A DNA stretch of 9,588 bases, from positions 1-9,588 of the forward strand of contig JAEXCN010000098.1 in NCBI GenBank assembly GCA_023402175.1, given 5' to 3'. Below the pieces are notes generated by a model that worked only from the letters and a program-made list of their open reading frames with translations, was not told the origin of the DNA and searched no databases. Positions within the stretch are counted from its first letter, which is position 1. Each line of letters starts with the position of its first letter. The DNA comes from Pseudomonadota bacterium. Its GTDB lineage: Bacteria > Myxococcota_A > Polyangia > Polyangiales > Polyangiaceae. A program made the translations under genes and the position numbers. Positions 1 through 7,300 of this stretch are shown here, one piece after another.

Positions 1-164
1 GCGTCCACCGCTCCGCCCTCCACTGCCGGCGGCTGAGCGATCGCCCCCGCCTCGAACGCGGGAGGGAAGGCAGGAGCGCTCTTCGTGTCGTCGGTGCAAG
101 CGGAGAGCGCAGCGAGCGACGGGACCATCAGGACAGCTACCGCAGTCACGAAGCGGATGCACAT
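1..164 (-). CDS. Lipoprotein, N-terminal part (runs off left edge)
   Basis: An open frame reads leftwards from an ATG at 164-162 to the window edge, giving about 54 codons. It begins MCIRFVTAVAVLMVPSLA and continues to a lipobox-like LSAC, with the Cys at residue 23, followed by TDDTKSAPAF and a low-complexity Ala/Pro/Gly/Glu-rich stretch. Arg4, the hydrophobic core and LSAC are a normal signal peptidase II signal, so the product should be a lipid-anchored envelope protein. The flexible mature start is typical of myxobacterial lipoproteins. No clear Shine-Dalgarno lies just upstream, so the start is chosen on the signal peptide. The functional domain lies outside the window and the role is unknown. 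Confidence 0.7.
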   Translation of the reverse strand, partial: MCIRFVTAVAVLMVPSLAALSACTDDTKSAPAFPPAFEAGAIAQPPAVEGGAVD

Positions 165-533
165 GTTCGAGGACGGTAGCGGTAACCGGGGCACCCGTGA
201 GGCGCCTAACGAATGCGCCGTGTGAAGTGCCTATTCCCGGCAGGTCCCTCGGCCACGCCCGAGCTCATGCGACCGCCGGCATGGAGCAGTTCAGGAAGGC
301 TTGGTACATCCTCGTTGCACTCGTGCCTTGGCTTGGTGAGTGGCTCGTTCGTGCAGCGAACTGGCGGCTCTTGCGACGAATCACGAACCACGCCACGGGA
401 GCCAACGGCGACCTGGTCATCCAGAGCCGCGGCTCCGACGAGTACGGGACGCGTCCGACCTGGTCGAGCGTGGCGGTGACCTCCACGCTCCTGAAGTTCG
501 ACGTCTACCAGCTCCACTGAGCCGCGGCCGACC
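165..533. other. Stretch without a convincing gene; weak ORF 281-520 (+)
   Basis: This 370-bp stretch lies between the divergent lipoprotein start and the DUF1697 remnant. The only candidate is a plus-strand frame ending at TGA 518-520; from the ATG at 281 it would give 79 residues with a hydrophobic segment near its start (WYILVALVPWLGEWLV) and a tail ending KFDVYQLH. There is no ribosome binding site, no recognised domain, and the composition changes abruptly along the frame. The C-terminal third looks more protein-like than the start, so it could be the end of a decayed gene. I do not call it as a gene. No RNA gene or strong hairpin was seen here. Confidence 0.3.
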
Positions 534-600
534 CGTCGCGGTCACGCATCGGTCATCGCGAGCAGCTACATCGTCGTGTTCCAGTTGTTTCCACCGACGT
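534..600 (-). pseudogene. Internally deleted remnant of a DUF1697 gene
   Basis: Bases 534-586 match 1373-1425, the 3' end of the intact DUF1697 gene plus 8 bp beyond its stop, with 3 mismatches in 53. Bases 584-600 then match 1873-1889, near the 5' end of the same gene, 17 of 17. On the minus strand the remnant reads VGGNNWNTTM then TAG, which joins the N-terminal VGGN motif in frame to the C-terminal NWNTT motif. About 450 bp between them are missing, and an AAC shared by both sides sits at the junction. The TAG replaces the Lys codon AAG of the intact copy. A short residual match (GCGCTTCTC, Ala-Leu-Leu) may extend the homology into the neighbouring hairpin. It cannot encode a functional protein. 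Confidence 0.75.
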
Positions 601-603
601 AGA

Positions 604-636
604 GAGAAGCGCTCGCAAAAGGCACGAGCGCTTCTC
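604..636 (-). terminator. Perfect 12-bp hairpin, likely transcription terminator
   Basis: Arms 604-615 (GAGAAGCGCTCG) and 625-636 (CGAGCGCTTCTC) are perfectly complementary around a 9-nt loop. The hairpin starts 28 bp downstream of the TAG of the minus-strand lipoprotein gene 664-993, the right position for its terminator. On the minus strand the 3' flank is pyrimidine-rich (TCTACG) but has no real T-run, so termination efficiency is uncertain and it could act on both strands. Part of the 604-side arm may derive from the adjacent DUF1697 remnant. Confidence 0.6.
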
Positions 637-663
637 GGACGAGGCCGTGAGCTCGGCAACCCG

Positions 664-993
664 CTAGCGCATGTAGATGATGCCGCCGCCGGTGCACTCG
701 CGATAGATGTCGTCACAGATCTCGAAACAGAGCTGCCTGTTCCGGCCGTCGGGGTAGGCGACGCTGCAGGTGGTGTAGCAGCTCTGATAACGGCTCACGC
801 AGGTGCTGCCGCCGCCGGGCGGAGGCTTCGCCTGAAGCTCCTGGGACTGTGTGCCGGTGCTCTCGTCTTGGCTTTCGTCGACGTCATCGCCGTCCTCCGG
901 GGGCGCAGCGCAGCCGACCGCCATGATCGCGCCGAGGGCAGCGACGCTCAAAGCCTGGAACACGCGGAGCATGCGGGGAGTGATCGTGGTCAT
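664..993 (-). CDS. Small lipoprotein with symmetric six-cysteine motif
   Basis: The product is 109 residues. The start is the ATG at 993-991, preceded by AGGAGA (minus strand, 1002-997); longer in-frame extensions to 1182 lack a ribosome binding site and would bury the signal. Residues 1-28 form a lipoprotein signal (Arg7 and Arg10, hydrophobic core, AVGC with Cys28), so the protein is probably lipid-anchored. Residues 29-62 are an acidic, Gln/Ser-rich, then Pro/Gly-rich flexible linker. Residues 65-100 hold six Cys at 65, 72, 76, 89, 93 and 100, spaced CX6CX3CX12CX3CX6C, a mirror-symmetric pattern that suggests a disulfide-stapled helical hairpin. The tail is GGGIIYMR. I know no family for it and its function is unknown. 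A perfect hairpin lies 28 bp after the stop. It is probably expressed alone. Confidence 0.82.
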   Translation of the reverse strand: MTTITPRMLRVFQALSVAALGAIMAVGCAAPPEDGDDVDESQDESTGTQSQELQAKPPPGGGSTCVSRYQSCYTTCSVAYPDGRNRQLCFEICDDIYRECTGGGIIYMR

Positions 994-1380
994 GGGTCTC
1001 CTGTCTTCGTGAGGAGCCTCGATGGGCTCGTTGCCACGCCCGCAGGGCAAGAGGGGGGCCAGCGCGTCCGTGCGCAGCCGACCTCGAAACACGGCACTAT
1101 TCCCGCTCATCAGGGCCGCGGCAGCTGCGCGCGAGCGCTCGCTGAACGCGCGCGCGCACCGGCGCATCGCCCATGCCGGCACCCGCGATCCCGACGCCGA
1201 GCCACGAGCGCGAAAACGAAACGGCGCGTCCCGTTGGTGCGAGCAACTGGGCCCTATGCGTAGTGGGCCCGGGTGCCCGGAGAGGCAGCTGCACGCGTCG
1301 GGCGCGCGGTGGGCGTTGTTTCCGAACGATCGCGCGTGGCTCCGACGCGAGGCACCGACGGTGCGCGACGTTCGTCGCGG
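994..1380. other. Intergenic stretch between DUF1697 gene and lipoprotein gene
   Basis: This 387-bp stretch has frames that stay open on both strands only because the sequence is GC-rich. I found no signal peptide, ribosome binding site or domain in it. It must contain the promoter of the minus-strand lipoprotein gene, with the ribosome binding site at 1002-997, but no convincing -35/-10 pair could be picked. Around 1248-1280 two copies of the palindrome GGGCCC flank a 10-nt spacer, followed by another short GC hairpin (CCGGGTGCCCGG). Either could be a weak terminator for the DUF1697 gene that ends at 1381, but neither has a T-run. Confidence 0.4.
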
Positions 1381-1920
1381 TCACGCCTCGGTCATCGCGA
1401 GCAGCTTCACCGTCGTGTTCCAGTTCCGGATCGTGAGGTTCTTGTAGATCGGCTTCTGGACGAGCCTCGACAGGCGGCTCTTGGTCGCTTGCGCCGTGAC
1501 CCGCCGGAAATACAGCGCGTGCGTCCCCGCATGGACCTCGTCGACGCCGGGCGCGGTCGGCACCTCTGCCAGCGCGGCACGCGCTTGGAGCGGCGGCTTC
1601 ACGAAGAGGACGTCGTACCGATAGCGCGCGGGCTTCTCGCCGAAAGCGGGTGGTGCCTCCGCAACGACCGCCGCGAGCTCCTTCGCGGATATGACCACGA
1701 CCTTCGAGTCGTAGGCGAACGTCTTCGCGAGCGCGCTCTCGATCTTCTTCGTCAGCCCTGTCTTCGTCCCCGACGTGGCCGTGAAGACGACATTGCCGCT
1801 CTGGATGTACGTCGCGACGCCGGTGAACCCGAGCAGATCGAACGCCTCTCGGAGCGCGACCATCTTGATGATGTTGTTTCCACCGACGTTGATGCCGCGG
1901 AGCAGAGCGACGTAGACCAC
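1381..1920 (-). CDS. DUF1697 family protein
   Basis: The product is 179 residues, matching the usual length of DUF1697 (PF08002). It opens MVYVALLRGINVGGNN, the near-invariant N-terminal signature of the family, followed by the expected ALREAFDLLGF and ATYIQSGNVVF blocks, a central RYDVLFVKPP strand and a C-terminal NWNTTVKLLAM close to the family's usual ending. It has no signal peptide or membrane segment, so it should be cytoplasmic. The molecular function of the family is not established and I assign none. The start is a GTG at 1920-1918 with no clear Shine-Dalgarno; the frame is open further upstream, but family members start within a few residues of YVALLRG. A deleted copy lies at 534-600, on the far side of the lipoprotein gene. 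Reading frame and key motifs are intact. Confidence 0.9.
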   Translation of the reverse strand: MVYVALLRGINVGGNNIIKMVALREAFDLLGFTGVATYIQSGNVVFTATSGTKTGLTKKIESALAKTFAYDSKVVVISAKELAAVVAEAPPAFGEKPARYRYDVLFVKPPLQARAALAEVPTAPGVDEVHAGTHALYFRRVTAQATKSRLSRLVQKPIYKNLTIRNWNTTVKLLAMTEA

Positions 1921-2013
1921 GCCGGGACTGTGCCAGCGATCCGATGGCGAACAAGCCCTGATCGAACGAGACGGTTGCGGCTCTCACTGACTCCGGCTCG
2001 ATCGGCGTCCGCG

Positions 2014-2079
2014 GCAGACGTCGCGGATGATCTCCGAGAACGCGATCTCGTCGTCGACGCCAACGAGGACGGGAGGCCT
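2014..2079 (-). pseudogene. Possible relic of a response-regulator receiver domain N-terminus
   Basis: One minus-strand frame reads RPPVLVGVDDEIAFSEIIRD and then Val-Cys. This resembles the first strand and helix of a CheY-like receiver domain, where VLVVDDE carries the acidic metal-binding pair; here one extra Gly interrupts the strand. The similarity stops after about 22 residues and the frame closes at 1984. No rest of a receiver, output domain or kinase is present nearby. If real, it is a short scrap of a gene. A match this short could be chance, so confidence is low. Confidence 0.25.
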
Positions 2080-2167
2080 GTGTCGGAGACTTGACGTTCG
2101 ATTGACGTCGCCGTGCGACGGCGAGCTCGACGACGTCCGCGAGACCGACATCGGTGGGCGAGGGCCG

Positions 2168-2959
2168 ATGCTGGTCGGTGTCGTCGAGTGCGTTGCGACA
2201 GTTGGTCTGATGCTCTCTGCCCCGTCGGCGTGCACCACGACCAACTCGGCCGCCGGTGTTGCGATCGACGGCGGGCTCACGGAGGCCGGGGACGAAGGGA
2301 TGGGGGACGACTCGTCCTCGGGGCCGCTGACGTGCTTCGGGATCTTTCAGTGCGCAGCCGACTGCTCCGGCACCGGCTGCGAGGATGCGTGCCTCGCGCG
2401 TGGCACGGACGAAGCCAAGGTCGCGACCACCGACTTGGTCACCTGTTATGATGCGAACGATTGCGACGACGGCGATTGCCTGCAGACGAACTGCAGTGCC
2501 GAGCTCAGCGCCTGCGCCGCGCTGCAGGATCCAGTGGGCGAAGCGGTCGACACCGTGCCTCCTGCGAGCGCTCCGCCGGGCGCGCTCGTCGGCAAGTGGC
2601 ATAGCTACTACGCGCCGGACGCGCACACGGAGGACTGGACGTTCAACGCAGACGGTACCGCGGCATACTACAGCGCGTCGGCCTACAACATGGCGGGCGG
2701 CTGTCAGTGGGGCGGCATCACCGACTCCACGGGAACGGTGGTCGTGACGGGCGAAACGCTGACCTACTACCAGACCGCTGGAACGGCTCACGAGAGCAGC
2801 TGCGGACTCAAGTCGGACAAGGCGGCCCCCATGAAGGCGTATACCTACGCGTGGACCATCGACTAGGCCGGCAAGCTCTTGCTCGTGGACCAGAACCTTC
2901 AATCCTGCATCGCGGAGCCCGGGTACGCGAGCTGCAGGACGACGCTCGACCCTCAGTGA
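2168..2959 (+). pseudogene. Cys-rich lipoprotein with lipocalin-like domain, interrupted by in-frame TAG
   Basis: The frame from the ATG at 2168 gives 232 residues to a TAG at 2864-2866, then stays open for 30 more codons to TGA 2957-2959. Residues 1-22 look like an export signal ending PSAC; the lipobox is imperfect and the N-terminus lacks basic residues. A purine-rich GCGAGGG lies just upstream of this start. Residues 56-116 contain ten cysteines in the style of Cys-rich modules of myxobacterial lipoproteins. From about residue 140 (LVGKWHSYYAP, TFNADGTAAYY, GETLTYY, YTYAWTID) the pattern fits a lipocalin-like beta-barrel that tests substrate or surface binding, although no ligand can be named. 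The codons after TAG read AGKLLLVDQNLQSC and end TTLDPQ, the natural last strands of that barrel, so the TAG looks like a nonsense mutation (TAC to TAG would fit). The truncated 232-residue form may still be made. Confidence 0.7.
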
Positions 2960-3049
2960 GCTTGGGTGCGGGTTTCGCGCGATGTGAGCGCCGAGATCGG
3001 ATGATGTGATCATCGCCTCACGTGATCGGAGCGAAGCGACGTCTCGGGG
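2960..3049. other. IS21-side flank of istB remnant
   Basis: This stretch follows the 3' end of the istB remnant on the minus strand and should contain the terminal inverted repeat of the IS21-type element if that end survives. Around 3002-3016 there is a short palindrome (GATGATGTGATCATC), and GATCA/TGATC recur at about 3008-3024. The opposite end of the element is missing, so a terminal repeat cannot be confirmed and no target-site duplication can be identified. Confidence 0.3.
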
Positions 3050-3747
3050 TCAGTTTTTCTTCTCGGTAGTCTGAGTCGTCTCCTTGCGCCGCGAGTTGCC
3101 GCGGAGCTCGAGCTTCTAGGCGTTGTGGACGAGCCGGTCCAGCACGGCATCGGCGACCGTCGGATCGCCAAGCCATTCGTGCCACTTCGGGATGAGGAGC
3201 TGGCTCGTGACAACGGTCGACCGCCGGCCATATCGATCCTCCATTACCTCGAGCGGATCGTGTCGCTGGGACTCCGTCGCCGAGCCCAGGCCGAGGTCGT
3301 CGAGGATCAGGAGGTCCGCCTTCGCGAGGCGCGCGAGGAGCTTCGCGTACGAGCCGTCGGCGCGTGCGAGCGCCGTCGGCGTGTGCGAGCGCCGTCGGCG
3401 TGTGCGAGCGCGAGCTCGTCGAAGAGCGTCGGGATACGTCGGTAGAGCACGCGTCGCCTTCGTCGACACGCGCCCTGTCCGATCGCCGATGCGAGCTTTT
3501 GCCGACGCCCGTCGGTCCGGTGATGAGCACGTTCAGGTGGTCGTTCACCCAGACGTCCGTTGAGAGCTGTCGCAATCCCGCGACCGTTCGCGGCGTCGAC
3601 GTCTTCCAGACACGCGTTGGGGATTCGTAGCTCGGCACCTTCAGCAGACGCCCGAGGCGCCGGTTGTCTCGGGCGTGGTACTCCGCGTCGACGAGGAGCG
3701 CGAAGCGCTCGTCGAAGGCAAGCGCGCTCATGTTTGCGTCGCGCTGC
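3050..3747 (-). pseudogene. istB: Decayed istB (IS21-family transposition helper ATPase)
   Basis: The N-terminal part reads NMSALAFDERFALLVDAEYH then ARDNRRLGRLL, followed by VWVNDHLNVLITGPTGVGKS with the Walker A P-loop; a second frame carries ASAIGQGACRRRR then VLYRRIPTLFDELA; a third carries ADLLILDDLGLG (Walker B), GRRSTVVTSQL and WHEWLGDPTVADAVLDRL. Together these are the AAA+ helper ATPase of IS21-type transposons. Lesions: a compensated pair of small indels between RLLK and LRQLSTD (the alternate frame reads AELRIPNACLEDVDAANGRG); a loss of about 4 nt just after the P-loop near 3497; two extra copies of a 19-bp repeat at 3364-3410; and a TAG at 3118-3116 in LVHNA-stop-KLELRG. The first 25 or so codons and all of istA are missing beyond 3747. 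Non-functional. Confidence 0.9.
3364..3411. repeat. 19-bp tandem repeat inside istB remnant
   Basis: The unit GTGCGAGCGCCGTCGGCGT occurs at 3364-3382 and exactly again at 3383-3401, followed by a partial third copy (10 bp) at 3402-3411. On the minus strand the unit encodes the ALAHADG part of the IstB sequence that normally appears once (ELALARADGSYAKLL). Two extra units add 38 bp and break the reading frame, so the expansion is a mutation in the transposase gene rather than part of the original IS. Confidence 0.9.
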
Positions 3748-4045
3748 GCAGGAGACGCCGCACGAGACGCGGCGGATCGTCCGCGAGGACGGGCGCTACT
3801 TCCACCAGGCCAAGCTCGGAGACGCGTGGAGCGACGTGTGCGAGTTCACGCTGGAGGAGATGCCGCTCATCGATCGGGAGGTCGCGAACCACTTCACGGC
3901 GACGCATCCGCGCTCCCACTTCAAGGACCGCCTCATTGTCGCGCGAGCCGACGAAGACGGCGCGCGCATCACTCCTCGCCGCGCTGAACGAGCGTTTCGG
4001 GCTCACGTTCCCTCCGGAGACGCGCTTCGGCGGTCCGGGCGCTGC
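3746..4045 (+). pseudogene. C-terminal scrap of arylamine N-acetyltransferase
   Basis: From about 3749 a plus-strand frame reads QETPHETRRIVREDGRYFHQ, then GDAWSDVCEFTLEEMPLIDR, EVANHFTATHPRSHFKDRLI and VARADEDGARIT. This matches the part of arylamine N-acetyltransferases that follows the catalytic domain, including the THP-S-F motif. After about 3970 the homology moves to another frame, reading LLAALNERFGLTFPPETRF, the usual C-terminal end of the family, so roughly 60-90 residues between are deleted along with a frame change. The Cys-His-Asp catalytic triad would lie upstream and is absent. The fragment begins exactly where the opposite-strand istB remnant ends, so the two were joined by an insertion or deletion event. 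Family assignment is by motif recognition only. Confidence 0.7.
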
Positions 4046-4392
4046 GTGGCCTGACGCCGGTGCCGGGCGTGTGGGACTGCCCGCACGCAAGGAGGACGCG
4101 AAGCTCCGCGCGCAAGCCGACAAGCAGCACGGCAAGGCTGACGCGGCGCGCGCGCCCACGCGAACGACGACGGATGGACGAAGGCAGCGACGAATCGAAG
4201 CGGTCTTTCGAATCGAGTGGGCACGGCCGTAGATGGCCCGATTAACGCGTCACCCATCGAGGCGGGTGAACTTCAGACGGCCGACCTTCCTCGTATGTCC
4301 ATAGGAGGGTTTCCCCTGATTGTTGCGGTGCGAGGCGCGGTGATGTGATGAGCATCATGAGCCTCGGTTTCTCGTCGTGGGGAAGGCTTTCC
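4046..4392. other. Gene-free stretch upstream of the large surface-protein gene
   Basis: The frame of the acetyltransferase scrap stays open to TAG 4230-4232 but its tail is basic low-complexity sequence (KEDAKLRAQADKQHGKAD) with no recognisable fold. A 6-bp inverted repeat TCACCC/GGGTGA lies at 4250-4269. The promoter of the surface-protein gene should lie in this stretch, but I could not pick a convincing -35/-10 pair. No RNA gene or complete protein gene was seen on either strand. Confidence 0.4.
4379..4386 (+). promoter_or_regulatory. Ribosome binding site deciding start of surface-protein gene
   Basis: GGGGAAGG ends 6 nt before the ATG at 4393. It favours that start over the upstream in-frame GTG 4345, ATG 4348 and ATG 4357, which would add 12 to 16 residues ahead of the signal peptide. 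Confidence 0.6.
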
Positions 4393-7300
4393 ATGCAGCG
4401 GTCGATGACCCTGAAGGCCTGGCTCGTCTTCATGCTCCTCGTTCTCTTCGGCGCGAGCTGCTCGCCCCGCACGAGTGAGCCGCCCGAGCGCGTCGGGCAA
4501 CGCTCGGATGCGCTGCGCGGCGCTGGCGCCGCTGCCGGCTGGCTCGCGGCCGGCGGCTACCACACCTGCGCGTTGACGACGAGCGGGGACGCCGTCTGCT
4601 GGGGGAATAACGGCGGCGGGCAAGGTCCCGCGAGCGTCGCCGGGCCCTTCGTTGCCCTGACGGCTGGTGGCGGCCACACGTGCGCTCTCAAGCCCGACGG
4701 GAGTGCGGCTTGCTGGGGGCTGAACGCCGACGGGCAAGCCCCCGCGAGCGTCGCCGGGCCGTTCGTCGGCCTGACCGCCGGGTTCGGTCACACGTGCGGT
4801 CTCAAGCCCGACGGGAGCGCGGCCTGCTGGGGCCGGAACGTCGAGGGGGAAGCCCCCTCGGGCGTTGCCGGCCCGTTCGTCGGCCTGACGGCCGGAGGCT
4901 ATCACACGTGCGGTCTCAAGCCCGACGGGAGCGCGGCCTGTTGGGGCGGAAACGTCAACGGGCAAGCGCCCGCGAGCGTTGCCGGGCCCTTCGTTGGCCT
5001 GACGGCCGGGTACAGTCACACGTGCGGTCTCAAGCCCGATGGGAGCGCGGCCTGCTGGGGCTGGAACACGAACGGACAAGCGCCGTCCAGCGTTACCGGG
5101 CCCTTCGTTGGCCTGGCGGCGGGCCAATATCACACATGCGGTCGCAAGCCCGACGGGAGCGCGGCCTGCTGGGGCTGGAACAACTATGGGCAAGCCCCCG
5201 CGAGCGCCGCCGGACCGATCATCGCTGTCGTCGCCGGATACTTTCACACGTGCGCCCTCAAGCCCGATGGGAGCGCCGCCTGTTGGGGAAACAACAGCGA
5301 CGGACAAGCCCCCGCCAGCGTCGCTGGGGACTTCCTCGATCCGGCGATCTCCACGAACTCCGACACGATCGGCATCCGTGCCGACGGCACGCTTCGCGGC
5401 TGGCGCGGTGACGGCACGGGCTACGCTCCCGCCTATCCTGCCGGCACCTATCGACAGATCTCGGCTGGGAACAGCTCCTACACCCACAGCTGCGCCGTCG
5501 CTGCGAGCGGCAACGTCGTGTGCATCGGAAGGAACGTTGAGGGGCAGGCGACGCCGCTGGCCGGCCTGTATCGCTGGGTCGGCGTCGGTTCGTTTCATAC
5601 GTGCGGGCTGCGCGACACGGGAGTGATCGTGTGCTGGGGAGCCAACCCCATCGGCCAGGCCTCGCCTCCCAGCGGGACGTTCCGGCAGATCGGTGTCGGG
5701 GGGTACAACGGTTGCGGGATTCGCGCCGATGGGACGATCGCTTGCTGGGGCAGGGTGCCTAACGGTACGACCGCTTTCCCATCACTCGTTGGGACGTTCT
5801 CGAAGGTCGCCGTCAACGACTACAACGCTTGCGCGGTGCGTCCCGACGGGACGCTCGCCTGTTGGGGAGACACGAGGCCGGGCTACCAGCTGTCAGCCCC
5901 TCCACCCGGGGCGTTCGTCGATGTCGCCGTCGGCTTGGCTCACGCGTGTGCGATTCGCGTCGACCGCACCGTCACGTGCTGGGGGAGTGACACGAGCCAC
6001 GAAGTGTCCTACGCACCCGAGGGCACGTTCCGGACGCTGACAGCGGGCTCGAACCCGTACACGTGCGGCGTTCGCACCGACGGCACCTTCACCTGCTGGG
6101 GATACAATCGCGCGCTGTTCCGCATCCAAACGCCGCTCGCGAACGGAACCGTCGGGACGGCTTACTCCACCACGCTCCTGGTCGATGACTACCTCCAAGC
6201 GGCGCCTATGCCCTTCACGTTCTCGGTGCTCGCGGGCTCGCTTCCGCCCGGGCTCGCCCTCGGCGCGAATGGATCGTTGACCGGAACACCCACCACCGCC
6301 GGAACCTTCACCGCCACGATCCGCGCGGTGAACGCCGAGAATTTCAGCGCCGTGCGGACGTACACGCTCGCCGTCGCCGACGCGCCGGCGGCGATCGCCG
6401 CGAGCTCCGGGACACCGCAGACGACCGCCGTCGGCACCGACTTCGCTTCGCCGCTCGTGGTGGCGGTCACCAGCGCAGGCGGCAACGCCGTCGCCGGCGT
6501 TCAGGTGACGTTCGCGGTTCCAGCCAGCGGCTCTTCGGCGACGGTGAGCGCCACGACCGTGTTCACCGACGCGAGCGGCAAGGCCTCGGTCACGGCAAAG
6601 GCGAACACCGTGGCTGGTTCGTACGCCGTGACGGCGACGGTCGCCGGCGTGGCCACGGGGGCGAGCTTCGCGCTCACGAATGCAGCGGGCGCGGTGGCCA
6701 GCGTGACGGCGGAGGCTTCCTCGACGCCACAAAGCGCAACCATCCAGACGGCATTCCAGCACCCGCTCGGGGTCACGGTACGCGATGGGTACGGCAACCC
6801 TGTGAGTGGCGCGAGCATCGCGCTTTCTTACCCGTCGAGCGGCGCGAGCGCCGTGCTCGCCGACACGGCGACGTCCGATGCCAGCGGCTACGCCAGCACC
6901 ACCGCCACGGCGAACGCCATCGCCGGCTCGTACGTCGTGACGGCGAGCGTGGCCGGTGTCGCGACTCCCGCGACCTTCGCGCTGACGAACCTGCCGGGAG
7001 CGCCGGCGACCGTGAGCGCGATCGGAGGGACGCCGCAGTCGACGGTCGTAAACACGTCGTTCGGTCAGCCGTTCAAGGTCGTCGTTCGCGACGGAGCGAA
7101 CAACCCGGTGCCGGGAATGACGGTGACGTTCGCAGGACCAGCCACCGGCGCGAAGGCGAACTTCAACGCGACCGCAACGACCGACGCCAATGGCGTGGCC
7201 GCCACGAGCGCGTCGGCCAACACCATCGCGGGCAGCTACGCCGTCACCGCGAGCGTCGCTGGCGGCACCAGCCCCGCGACGTTCTCGTTGACCAATCTCC

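Noticed and set aside
1097..3013. 638-codon minus-strand open frame
   Set aside because: It crosses the real DUF1697 gene and the plus-strand lipoprotein gene in other frames, is Arg-rich and shows no domain.
2864..3118. TAG as a reassigned sense codon, since it interrupts both the lipoprotein and istB
   Set aside because: The intact lipoprotein gene 664-993 ends with TAG just ahead of a strong hairpin, and istB has frameshifts as well, so decay explains the TAG codons better.
3361..3411. Short direct repeats considered as a CRISPR array or origin iterons
   Set aside because: The units are directly abutting without spacers and lie inside an istB coding sequence whose frame they break.
4345..4392. 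Earlier starts (GTG 4345, ATG 4348, ATG 4357) for the surface protein
   Set aside because: They place about 12-16 non-signal residues before a normal signal peptide, while the ATG at 4393 has GGGGAAGG at 6 nt spacing.
4273..5598. 441-codon minus-strand frame with a repeated PAGRAPVGLETARV pattern
   Set aside because: The periodicity is the mirror of the 114-bp RCC1 repeats on the plus strand, not an independent repeat protein.
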